Part shown: positions 15,348 to 25,235 of the stretch, piece after piece
How the letters are laid out: the number at the start of each line of letters is the position of its first letter
Numbering within the stretch: position 1 is the first letter of the stretch
Assembly: GCF_901875635.1 (NCBI RefSeq)
Contig: NZ_CABFMN010000133.1
Span: 1-26,026, forward strand
Direction: 5' to 3'
Length of the DNA: 26,026 bases
Source of the DNA: Xylophilus ampelinus
GTDB taxonomy: Bacteria; Pseudomonadota; Gammaproteobacteria; Burkholderiales; Burkholderiaceae_C
The notes under the pieces: model-generated
The model's input: the letters and a program-made list of their open reading frames with translations, nothing else
The model's database searches: none
Told to the model about the DNA's origin: nothing
Program-made: the position numbers and the translations under genes

Positions 15348-18300
15348 TCATCGCCGCAAGTCGAGGGTGAACGGGAACTCGCGGCTGCCCGTGACCTCGA
15401 TGTTGGCCGGCGGCGTGCGCAGCATGCCCGGCGTGTGGCCCATGCGCGAGAAGCGCGCGAGGCGCCGGCTCTCGGCTTCGTAGGCGTTGACCGGGAAGGT
15501 CGTGTAGTTGCGTCCGCCCGGGTGCGCGACGTGGTACTGGCAGCCGCCGATCGAGCGCTTCATCCAGGTGTCGACCAGGTCGATGGTCAGCGGCGCATGC
15601 GGCTGGATGGTCGGGTGCAGCGAAGAGGGCGGGTTCCACGCCTTGTAGCGCACGCCGGCCACGTACTCGCCCGCGACGCCGGTGGGCTGCAGCGGCAGCA
15701 CCTTGCCGTTGACGGTGACCACGTAGCGGCTCTGGTTCAGGCCCGTCACGCGCACCTCGATGCGCTCGAGCGACGAATCGACATAGCGCACCGTGCCCCC
15801 GGGCGCGCCTTCCTCGCCCATCACGTGCCAGGGCTCGAGCGCATTGCGCAGCGACAGTTCCACGCCCATCGCCTGCACCTCGCCGACCAGCGGGAAGCGG
15901 AACTCGAAGTGCGGCGCAAACCATTCGGCCTCGAAGGCGAAGCCGGCCTGGCGCATCTCGGCGATGACGTCGTCGAAGTCCATCTTGACGAAGGTGGGCA
16001 GCAGGAAGCGATCGTGCAGCTCGGTGCCCCAGCGTGTGGCGGGCGCGGCGTAGGGCGCGTCCCAGAAGCGGGCGACCAGCGCGCGCAGCAGCAGCTGCTG
16101 CACGATGCTCATGCGTGCATGCGGCGGCATCTCGAAGGCGCGCAGTTCCAGCAGGCCCAGTCGGCCGGTGGGGCCGTCGGGCGAATAGAGCTTGTCGATG
16201 CAGAACTCGCTGCGGTGCGTGTTGCCGGTGACGTCGATGAGGATGTTGCGCAGCGTGCGGTCGACCAGCCAGGGCGGCATGCTCTGGCCGTAGATCTCGC
16301 GGTTCCTGGCGATCTCCTTGATGGCGATCTCCAGTTCGTAGACCTGGTCGTTGCGTGCCTCGTCCACGCGCGGCGCCTGGCTGGTCGGGCCGATGAACAT
16401 GCCCGAGAAAAGGTACGACAGCGATGGGTGGTTGTGCCAGTACAGCAGCAGGCTGGCCAGCAGCTCGGGCTTGCGCAGGAATGGGCTGTCGGAGGGCGTG
16501 GCGCCGCCGAGCACGAAGTGGTTGCCGCCGCCGGTGCCGGTGTGGCGGCCGTCGGTCATGAACTTCTCGGCCGACAGGCGCGTCTGGAAGGCCGCCTCGT
16601 AGAGGAACTCGGTGTGCTGCACCAGCTCGCCCCAGCTGTGGGCCGGGTGGATGTTGACCTCGATCACGCCCGGGTCGGGCGTGACCTGCAGCAACTTCAG
16701 GCGCGGGTCGCGCGGCGGGGGGTAGCCCTCGAGCACGATCTTCACGCCCAGTTCCTCGGCCGTCGCCTCCACGGCGGCGAGCAGATCGAGGTAGTCCTCC
16801 AGCCAGGCGAGCGGCGGCATGAACACGTACAGGATGCCCGAGGCGTTGCCCACCTTCTCGGCGGCCGGGCCATTGGCACGGCGCGGGTCGCGTGCCTCGA
16901 CGCACAGCGCCGTGCGGGTGATCCAGTGCGCGGATTCGTTGCGCAGCGGGAAGCGCACGTTCGCACCCTCGGCCGTGTGCGTACGGTCCGATGCCGGGCC
17001 CGGGTCGCCCGGGCCCTGGCCGTGCGGGCCGGTGCCGAACTGCATGCGGTAGGTGCTGGGTGCCTGCTGCGGCGTGCCGTGGGCGTAGGGTACGGTGCCG
17101 CGGTCGGCGGCGGCCAGGCCGGCGATGCCCGTGTAGCGGCTGCGGAAGTCGCCGGGCGAGGGCAGGGGCACGCTCGGCGCGTTCGGGTCGCGGTCGACCA
17201 GGTAGGGGTAGTCGCCCTTGCTGGCCCAGGGCTGCGAATCGAGCGGCAGGCGGTAGCCCATCGGCGAGTCGCCGGGGATGAGGTACATGCGGTCGTCGCG
17301 CAGGAACCAGGGGCCGGTCTTCCAGCCGCCGCCGGCCAGCGCGGGACTGCCGCCGGCCGAGGCCGGCTCCAGCGGCAGCACGTAGCCGATCACCGCGTCG
17401 AGCTTCTGCGTGAACACGCGGCGCAGGCGCGCGCGCTCGAGCTCGTCGTCGAGCTTGGACTCGAAGGGGTCGACGTTCACGGGCAGGCGGCGCTCGCGCC
17501 AGAGGTAGTAGTACACGTCCTCGTAGCCGGGCTGGATGAAGCGTTCGGCCAGGCCGAGCTTCTCGGCCAGCTTGTAGGTGAAGCGCCGCGCGTCCTCGCT
17601 GGTGTAGTGCGCGGGCTGGCGCTCGTCGGCGAAGAGCGCCGGGTTGTGCCAGATCGGCTGGCCGTCGGCGCGCCAGAAGATCGACAGGGCCCAGCGCGGC
17701 AGCTGCTCGCCCGGGTACCACTTGCCCTGGCCGAAGTGCAGGAAGCCGCCGAGACCGTATTCGCTGCGCAGGCGGTCGACCAGCTCGGTGGCGTAGCCGC
17801 GCTTGGTGGGGCCGAGCGCGTCGGTGTTCCATTCGGCGGCGTCGCGGTCGGACGTCGCGACATAGGTGGGCTCGCCGCCCATGGTCAGCCGCACGTCGCC
17901 GGCGGCCAGGCGCGCATCGACCACGTCACCGAGCGCCAGCACGTCGGCCCACTGGTCGTCGGTGTAGGGCTTGGTCACGCGCGGCGATTCGTACACGCGC
18001 GTGACGTTCATCTCGTGGCCGAACTCGACCTCGGCCTCGTCCATCAGGCCCTCGATGGGGGCGGCGCTCGAGGGCGTGGGCGTGCACGCCAGCGGGATGT
18101 GGCCTTCACCGGCCATCAGGCCCGAGGTGGCGTCGAGGCCGATCCAGCCCGCGCCGGGCAGGTAGACCTCGCACCACGCATGCAGGTCGGTGAAGTCGAC
18201 GGTGGTGCCGCTCGGGCCGTCGAGCGCCTTCACGTCGGGTGTGAGCTGGATCAGGTAGCCCGAGACGAAGCGCGCGGCCAGGCCCATGTGGCGCAGCAGC

Positions 18301-18866
18301 TGCACCAGCAGCCAGCCCGAGTCGCGGCAGGAGCCGGAGGCGTTCTCCAGCGTCTGCTCGGGCGTCTGCACGCCGGGCTCCATGCGGATCAGGTACTTGA
18401 CGTCCTGCTGCACCTGCTGGTTGATCTGCACGAGGAAGTCGATGGTGCGCTTCTCGGTGCGGTCGATCTTGTCGAGGTAGGCCTGCACCAGCGGCGTCGC
18501 GGGCTCGGCCACCAGGTAGGGCGCGAGCTCCTCGGCCAGTTCCTTCGAGTACTTGAAGGGGAAGTTCTCGGCCTGCGGCTCAAGGAAGAAGTCGAAGGGG
18601 TTGTAGACCGCCATCTCGACCACGAGGTCGACGGTGACCTTGAATTCGGTCGTTTTCTTGGGGAAGACCAGCCGCGCCAAATAGTTGGCGAAGGGATCCT
18701 GCTGCCAGTTGACGAAGTGCTCGGCCGGCTCGACGCGCAGCGAATACGAGATGACGTTGCTGCGGCAATGGGGCGCGGGTCGCAGGCGGACCACCTGCGG
18801 GCCGAGCTGCACCGGCCGGTCGTACTTGTAGTGAGTGACGTGATGAAGGGCGGCGTGGATCGACAT
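15348..18866 (-). CDS. Transglutaminase-DUF2126 large protein of module A (1172 aa)
   Basis: Residues 1-90 are the transglutaminase-associated beta domain (AALHHVTHYKYDRPVQLGP). Residues about 165-255 are the transglutaminase core with the triad C180 (SGSCRDSGWLLVQLLRHMGL), H229 (DLHAWCEVYLPGAGW) and D245 (GLDATSG). The remaining 900 residues are DUF2126, with motifs such as RLTMGGEPTYV, E736 in EVNIHPAHSW, N782/H783 in GTGGGNHFVLGG, and NHPSLSYLFSGMFIGPTSQA. The paired acidic and GGGNH motifs recall glutamine-synthetase/GCS-like ligases; I think DUF2126 may be such an amidoligase, but this is tentative. It would join ligation and hydrolysis in one chain. It is the first gene of module A; ATG at 18866. 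Its promoter should lie in 18867-19004, shared with divergent comEC. Confidence 0.92.
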   Translation of the reverse strand: MSIHAALHHVTHYKYDRPVQLGPQVVRLRPAPHCRSNVISYSLRVEPAEHFVNWQQDPFANYLARLVFPKKTTEFKVTVDLVVEMAVYNPFDFFLEPQAENFPFKYSKELAEELAPYLVAEPATPLVQAYLDKIDRTEKRTIDFLVQINQQVQQDVKYLIRMEPGVQTPEQTLENASGSCRDSGWLLVQLLRHMGLAARFVSGYLIQLTPDVKALDGPSGTTVDFTDLHAWCEVYLPGAGWIGLDATSGLMAGEGHIPLACTPTPSSAAPIEGLMDEAEVEFGHEMNVTRVYESPRVTKPYTDDQWADVLALGDVVDARLAAGDVRLTMGGEPTYVATSDRDAAEWNTDALGPTKRGYATELVDRLRSEYGLGGFLHFGQGKWYPGEQLPRWALSIFWRADGQPIWHNPALFADERQPAHYTSEDARRFTYKLAEKLGLAERFIQPGYEDVYYYLWRERRLPVNVDPFESKLDDELERARLRRVFTQKLDAVIGYVLPLEPASAGGSPALAGGGWKTGPWFLRDDRMYLIPGDSPMGYRLPLDSQPWASKGDYPYLVDRDPNAPSVPLPSPGDFRSRYTGIAGLAAADRGTVPYAHGTPQQAPSTYRMQFGTGPHGQGPGDPGPASDRTHTAEGANVRFPLRNESAHWITRTALCVEARDPRRANGPAAEKVGNASGILYVFMPPLAWLEDYLDLLAAVEATAEELGVKIVLEGYPPPRDPRLKLLQVTPDPGVIEVNIHPAHSWGELVQHTEFLYEAAFQTRLSAEKFMTDGRHTGTGGGNHFVLGGATPSDSPFLRKPELLASLLLYWHNHPSLSYLFSGMFIGPTSQAPRVDEARNDQVYELEIAIKEIARNREIYGQSMPPWLVDRTLRNILIDVTGNTHRSEFCIDKLYSPDGPTGRLGLLELRAFEMPPHARMSIVQQLLLRALVARFWDAPYAAPATRWGTELHDRFLLPTFVKMDFDDVIAEMRQAGFAFEAEWFAPHFEFRFPLVGEVQAMGVELSLRNALEPWHVMGEEGAPGGTVRYVDSSLERIEVRVTGLNQSRYVVTVNGKVLPLQPTGVAGEYVAGVRYKAWNPPSSLHPTIQPHAPLTIDLVDTWMKRSIGGCQYHVAHPGGRNYTTFPVNAYEAESRRLARFSRMGHTPGMLRTPPANIEVTGSREFPFTLDLRR

Positions 18867-19004
18867 GGGTTGAGGCTCGGGTGCTTGTTATGGGTACGGT
18901 CCGCGCTGTGGCGCGGCCGACCGGCGCCATACTAGCCGACAAGCCAAGCAAGGAATGCGCCACGACAGCGTCCGGCGCTGTGCCTGGCGCGGAAGGTTCA
19001 AGGG

Positions 19005-21524
19005 ATGGATCGAGGGCAAGGGGAGGGCGCGCCAGCGGCGCCGCAGATCGACGAGGCCGAGGGCCTGGCCATGGAAGGCCGGCGAACAGCCTGGCGTGGC
19101 TTCGCCCTGCTGGCCGGCAGCGTGGTGGGCGCGGCGCTGCAACTGCGGCAGCCGGCGTTGTGGGGCTGGCCGGTCTACGCCGTGGCCGTGGGAGTGGGCG
19201 TGCTGGCGGCCACGGTGCCCCTGCCGCGGCGCAGCCGCATCGACCTCGCGATGCTGGGCCTCTTGGCCGGCCTGGCATTGGGCTTCGGCGCCACGGGCGG
19301 ACGGGCGCTCGCCTACCTGGCCGATGCCCTCGACCCGGCGCTCGAGGGCCAGGACATTCGCGTGGTCGGCGTGGTGGCGCAGATGCCCCAGCGCAACGAG
19401 ACCGGTGTGCGCCTCCGCTTCGACGTCGACGAAGTCCGATGGGCCGCCGGCCCATCGGGCCTGCCGCCGCCGCAGGTGCCGCCCCGTCTGGCACTGGGCT
19501 GGTATGCGGCGGACACCGGGGCCTGGTCGCGCGGTGCCGACGAAAGCGCCGCCCCACGCACGGTCGAGCTGCCGCAGGTCCACGCCGGCCAGCGCTGGGC
19601 ATTCACGGTGCGGCTCAAGGCGCCGCATGGCAACCGCAACCCCCACGGCTTCGACTACGAGCTGTGGCTGTGGGAACAGGGGCTGCAGGCGACGGGCTAC
19701 GTGCGCACCGGCGCGCGCGACGCGGCGCCCGAACTGCTGGGCCGCGGCTGGTCACACCCGGTGGAGCGGGCGCGCGAGGCGGTGCGCGACGGCATCGACG
19801 CGCAGGTGGCCGACCGGCGCCTGGCCGGCGTGATCGCGGCGCTGGTCACGGGCGACCAGGCGGCCATCGACCGGGCCGACTGGGACATCTTCCGCGCCAC
19901 CGGCGTGGCCCACCTGATGAGCATCTCGGGCCTGCACGTCACGATGTTCGCCTGGCTGGCCGCGGCGGTCGTCGGCTGGTCGTGGCGACGCAGCCCTCGC
20001 CTGCTGCTGCGCTGGCCGGCGCCCCATGCTGCGCTCGTGGGCGGTGTCGGGCTGGCCGCGCTGTATGCGCTCTTCAGTGGCTGGGGCGTGCCCTCGCAGC
20101 GCACGGTGTGGATGCTGGCGCTGGCCGCGCTGCTGCGCCTGTCGGCACGGCGCTGGCCCTGGCCCTTCGCCTGGTTGGCCGTGTGCGCAGGCGTGGTGGC
20201 GCTCGACCCGTGGGCGCTCATGCAGGCCGGCTTCTGGCTCAGCTTCGTCGCCGTGGGGGTACTGTTTGCTACGGATTCAGGAGCGCCCCGCGCAGGCGGG
20301 ACGGGCGCTGCAGCCCGTTTTGGCTCGAAACTCTGGCATCTGCTGCGCGAGCAGCTGATCGTCACGCTGGCGCTGGCGCCGCTGTCGCTGCTGCTGTTCC
20401 AGCAGGTGTCGGTGGTCGGGCTGTTGGCCAATGCGGTGGCGATCCCGTGGGTGACCCTGGTGGTCACGCCGCTGGCCATGCTGGGCATCCTCTGCCCGCC
20501 GCTGTGGCAGGCCGCGGCCTGGGCGGTGCAGGGGCTGGGCTGGGCGCTGCAGGCGCTGGCGGCGCTGCCGGGCGCCACGGTGTCGACGCCCGCACCGGCC
20601 CCGTGGGCCGCCATCGCCGGTGTCGCGGGCGGCCTGCTGATCGCGATGCGCCTGCCGCTGCCGATGCGGCTGCTGGGCCTGCCGCTCATCGCGCCGGTGC
20701 TGTTGTGGCCGGCGGCCCGGCCGCCGGTGGGCGAGTTCGAGTTGCTGGCCGCCGACGTGGGGCAAGGAAATGCCGTCATCGTGCGCACCGCCACGCACAG
20801 CCTGCTGTACGACGCCGGGCCGCGCTACAGCCTCGAGAGCGATGCCGGTCACCGCGTGCTGGTGCCGCTGCTGCGCGCCGAGGGCGTGTCGCTCGACACC
20901 GTGGTGCTGAGCCACCGCGACATCGACCACACCGGCGGCGCGGCAGCCGTGCTGGCCATGCAGCCGCAGGCGGCGCTGCTGAGCTCGATCGAGGGCGGGC
21001 ACCCGTTGCAGGCACTGCGGCCCGCCGTGCGCTGCGAGGCCGGCCAGCACTGGGACTGGGACGGCGTGCGCTTCGAGGTGTTGCACCCGCTGCCGGCCGA
21101 CTACACCACCGCGACAAAACCCAACGCCGTGTCCTGCGTGCTGCGCGTCGGCCACGCCAGGGCATGGGCACTGCTGGCCGGCGACATCGAGAAGGCGCAG
21201 GAGGCGGCGCTGGTCGCGCGGGCGGGCGAGGCGTTGCACGCCGACCTGCTGCTGGCGCCGCACCACGGGAGCAAGACTTCCTCCACCCCGGCCTTCCTCG
21301 ACGCCGTCATGCCCCGCCTGGTGGTCGTGCAGAGCGGCTGGCGTAACCGCTTCGGCCATCCGGCCCCGGAGGTGGTGGCCCGCTACCGGGAGCGCGGCGT
21401 GGAGATCGTTGACTCGCCCCGCTGCGGCGCCCTGCGCTGGCGCAGCCAGACACCCTCCATCCTGGCCTGCGAGCGCCAGGTGGCGGCGCACTATTGGCAG
21501 CATCGGCCAGCCCCGTTGCCGTGA
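19005..21524 (+). CDS. comEC: ComEC/Rec2 family DNA internalization protein
   Basis: An 839-aa inner-membrane protein that conducts transforming single-stranded DNA into the cytoplasm. In order there are N-terminal membrane segments (about 28-100), the soluble DUF4131-type region with PHGNRNPHGFDYELWLWEQG, and the Competence membrane domain (VTGDQAAIDRADWDIFRATG, then HLMSISGLHVTMFAW). Last comes a C-terminal metallo-beta-lactamase-like domain from about 580 (AADVGQGNAVIVRT; metal motif SHRDIDHTGG with H637, D639, D641, H642; LLLAPHHGSKTSSTPAF). The ATG at 19005 follows AAGGG closely. Length is usual for proteobacteria. A stretch around residues 421-443 (ATDSGAPRAGGTGAAARFG) is encoded by DNA resembling the dispersed repeats described here. 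The gene is divergent from module A and 72 bases upstream of module B. Natural competence is possible but not shown by this gene alone. Confidence 0.95.
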   Translation: MDRGQGEGAPAAPQIDEAEGLAMEGRRTAWRGFALLAGSVVGAALQLRQPALWGWPVYAVAVGVGVLAATVPLPRRSRIDLAMLGLLAGLALGFGATGGRALAYLADALDPALEGQDIRVVGVVAQMPQRNETGVRLRFDVDEVRWAAGPSGLPPPQVPPRLALGWYAADTGAWSRGADESAAPRTVELPQVHAGQRWAFTVRLKAPHGNRNPHGFDYELWLWEQGLQATGYVRTGARDAAPELLGRGWSHPVERAREAVRDGIDAQVADRRLAGVIAALVTGDQAAIDRADWDIFRATGVAHLMSISGLHVTMFAWLAAAVVGWSWRRSPRLLLRWPAPHAALVGGVGLAALYALFSGWGVPSQRTVWMLALAALLRLSARRWPWPFAWLAVCAGVVALDPWALMQAGFWLSFVAVGVLFATDSGAPRAGGTGAAARFGSKLWHLLREQLIVTLALAPLSLLLFQQVSVVGLLANAVAIPWVTLVVTPLAMLGILCPPLWQAAAWAVQGLGWALQALAALPGATVSTPAPAPWAAIAGVAGGLLIAMRLPLPMRLLGLPLIAPVLLWPAARPPVGEFELLAADVGQGNAVIVRTATHSLLYDAGPRYSLESDAGHRVLVPLLRAEGVSLDTVVLSHRDIDHTGGAAAVLAMQPQAALLSSIEGGHPLQALRPAVRCEAGQHWDWDGVRFEVLHPLPADYTTATKPNAVSCVLRVGHARAWALLAGDIEKAQEAALVARAGEALHADLLLAPHHGSKTSSTPAFLDAVMPRLVVVQSGWRNRFGHPAPEVVARYRERGVEIVDSPRCGALRWRSQTPSILACERQVAAHYWQHRPAPLP
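20265..20331 (+). repeat. Repeat-like segment R3 inside comEC
   Basis: The DNA reads TTTGCTA, ten bases, AGC, then CCGCGCAGG, then CGGGCGCTGCAGCCCG, ending TTTTGGCTCGAAAC. The TTTGCTA-N10-AGC head and CGCGCA match copy R2. The 16-base CGGGCGCTGCAGCCCG is identical to part of R4 (25131-25199). The segment keeps the comEC frame and encodes a Gly/Ala-rich loop between two membrane segments. It looks like a repeat copy domesticated in frame, though sequence drift prevents certainty. Confidence 0.5.
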
Positions 21525-21596
21525 CCGAAGTCAGCTCGGGCGCAGAGAAGGTGGTCCTGAACTTGCTAAGCTATGGCCGAAGGAGATTGGTCGTCC

Positions 21597-23108
21597 ATGC
21601 ACAAATTCGACGAAATGTATGAGCGGCTGCCCTACGCAGGGGCCGCGATCCGTCAGCACTACCAACGTTACGACCAGTGGCTCGCGAAGCAACCTCAAGA
21701 GGTGATGAATTCGCGGCGCGAAGAGGCGGAGATGATCTTCCGCCGCGTCGGCATCACCTTCGCGGTGTACGGCGCCAAGGACGAGGACGGCTCGGGCACC
21801 GAGCGCCTCATCCCCTTCGACCTGCTGCCGCGCATCATCCCGGCGCACGAGTGGGAGAGCATGCAGAAGGGCCTGGCGCAGCGCGTCAACGCCCTCAACC
21901 GCTTCATCCACGACGTCTATCACGACCAGGAGATCGTCAAGGCGGGGATCATCCCCTCGGAGCAGATCAACAACAACGCGCAGTTCCGGCCCGAGATGAT
22001 CGGCGTCAACGTGCCGAACGACGTGTACTCCAACATCTCGGGCATCGACATCGTCCGTGCCCCCGACGCCGAGGGCAAGGGCGAGTACTACGTGCTGGAA
22101 GACAACCTGCGCGTGCCCAGCGGCGTGAGCTACATGCTCGAGAACCGCAAGATGATGATGCGGCTCTTCCCCGAACTCTTCGCGCAGAACCGCGTGGCGC
22201 CGGTGGCCCATTACCCCGACCTGCTGCTCGAAACGCTGCGCGCCAGCGCGCCGCCGGCCACGGCCGAGCCCACGGTGGTGGTGCTCACGCCCGGCATGTA
22301 CAACAGCGCGTACTTCGAGCACGCCTTCCTGGCCCAGCAGATGGGCGTTGAACTGGTCGAGGGCCAGGACCTGTTCGTCAAGGACGACTTCGTCTACATG
22401 CGCACCACACGCGGCCCGAAGCGGGTCGACGTGATCTACCGCCGCGTGGACGACGACTTCCTCGATCCCGAGGTGTTCCGCCCCAACTCCACGCTGGGCT
22501 GCGCCGGCCTGATGCGCGCCTACAAGGCGGGCAACGTGGTGATCTCGAATGCGGTCGGCACCGGCGTGGCGGACGACAAGTCGATCTATCCCTACGTGCC
22601 CAAGATGATCGAGTTCTACCTCGGCGAGAAACCCATCCTGCACAACGTGCCCACCTGGATGTGCCGCAACAAGGACGACCTGGGCTACGTGCTGGCCAAC
22701 CTCAAGGACCTGGTAGTCAAGGAAGTGCATGGCGCCGGCGGCTACGGCATGCTCATCGGCCCGGCCGCGACGCAGGCCGAGATCGAGGAGTTCCGCCAGG
22801 CCGTGATCGCCAAGCCCGACGGCTACATCGCCCAGCCCACGCTGAGCCTGTCGACCTCGCCGACCTTCGTCGAGTCCGGCGTCGCGCCGCGCCACATCGA
22901 CCTGCGGCCTTTCGTGCTGTCGGCCAAGGAGGTGCAGATGGTGCCGGGTGGCCTCACGCGCGTGGCGCTCAAGGAAGGTTCGCTGGTGGTCAACTCCTCG
23001 CAGGGCGGCGGCACCAAGGACACCTGGATCCTCGAATCCGACAAGCGCTTCGGCTCGCAGTCGCAAAGCCAGGGCGGGCAGTCGCAGACACAGACGCAGG
23101 CGTCCTGA
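21597..23108 (+). CDS. Stand-alone circularly permuted type 2 ATP-grasp protein of module B
   Basis: A 503-aa circularly permuted ATP-grasp protein (DUF404/DUF407), a predicted amide-bond-forming ligase. Motifs in order: RRVGITFAVYGAKD, RLIPFDLLPRIIPAHEWE, RVPSGVSYMLENRKMMMRLF, VVLTPGMYNSAYFEHAFLAQ, RPNSTLGCAGLM, K375 with the full glycine-rich loop (VVKEVHGAGGYGMLIGP), HIDLRPFVL, and the C-terminal metal/nucleotide motif VVNSSQGGGTKDTWIL. All core residues of an active enzyme seem present. The last 17 or so residues are a Ser/Gln/Thr-rich tail. The ATG at 21597 is preferred because AAGGAG lies 11 bases upstream; an in-frame ATG at 21573 has no ribosome binding site and would add eight residues. 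The alpha-E gene follows 19 bases after. Confidence 0.92.
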   Translation: MHKFDEMYERLPYAGAAIRQHYQRYDQWLAKQPQEVMNSRREEAEMIFRRVGITFAVYGAKDEDGSGTERLIPFDLLPRIIPAHEWESMQKGLAQRVNALNRFIHDVYHDQEIVKAGIIPSEQINNNAQFRPEMIGVNVPNDVYSNISGIDIVRAPDAEGKGEYYVLEDNLRVPSGVSYMLENRKMMMRLFPELFAQNRVAPVAHYPDLLLETLRASAPPATAEPTVVVLTPGMYNSAYFEHAFLAQQMGVELVEGQDLFVKDDFVYMRTTRGPKRVDVIYRRVDDDFLDPEVFRPNSTLGCAGLMRAYKAGNVVISNAVGTGVADDKSIYPYVPKMIEFYLGEKPILHNVPTWMCRNKDDLGYVLANLKDLVVKEVHGAGGYGMLIGPAATQAEIEEFRQAVIAKPDGYIAQPTLSLSTSPTFVESGVAPRHIDLRPFVLSAKEVQMVPGGLTRVALKEGSLVVNSSQGGGTKDTWILESDKRFGSQSQSQGGQSQTQTQAS

Positions 23109-23127
23109 AGAAGAGGAGGACACACAC

Positions 23128-25117
<1,990 letters not shown>

Positions 25118-25130
25118 AATGCCGCAGGGG

Positions 25131-25199
25131 AGATCGTCACGTTCGTGACGAATTCGGCCGCAACGCCCGGCTGGCGGGCGCTGCAGCCCGATTGCACTT
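25131..25199 (+). repeat. Dispersed intergenic repeat, copy R4
   Basis: The partner of R1: 62 of 69 positions identical. The head TCGTCACG-TT-CGTGACGA (25134-25151) is a perfect 8-bp inverted repeat with a two-base spacer; the tail contains CTGGCGGGCGCTGCAGCCCGA. It starts 13 bases after the iminopeptidase stop, between convergent pip and tolA, the same setting as R1. Confidence 0.85.
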
Positions 25200-25235
25200 T
25201 ATCGTTCTCTGCTCCAGCGCGGGCTTGCCGCCGCG

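Noticed and set aside
15435..18935. A 1166-codon plus-strand open frame opposite the DUF2126 gene
   Set aside because: Mirror frame of a clearly conserved gene; no domain motif or plausible ribosome binding site, and low-complexity composition.
18867..19004. Promoters in the divergent comEC/DUF2126 gap, including the CCGCGC/GCGCGG stem at 18901-18916
   Set aside because: The gap must hold promoters, but no convincing -35/-10 pair with proper spacing was found, and short GC stems are common here by chance.
20250..20340. Possible frameshift or disruption in comEC at the repeat-like segment
   Set aside because: The reading frame stays open and downstream membrane segments and metallo-beta-lactamase motifs remain in frame, so the gene seems intact.
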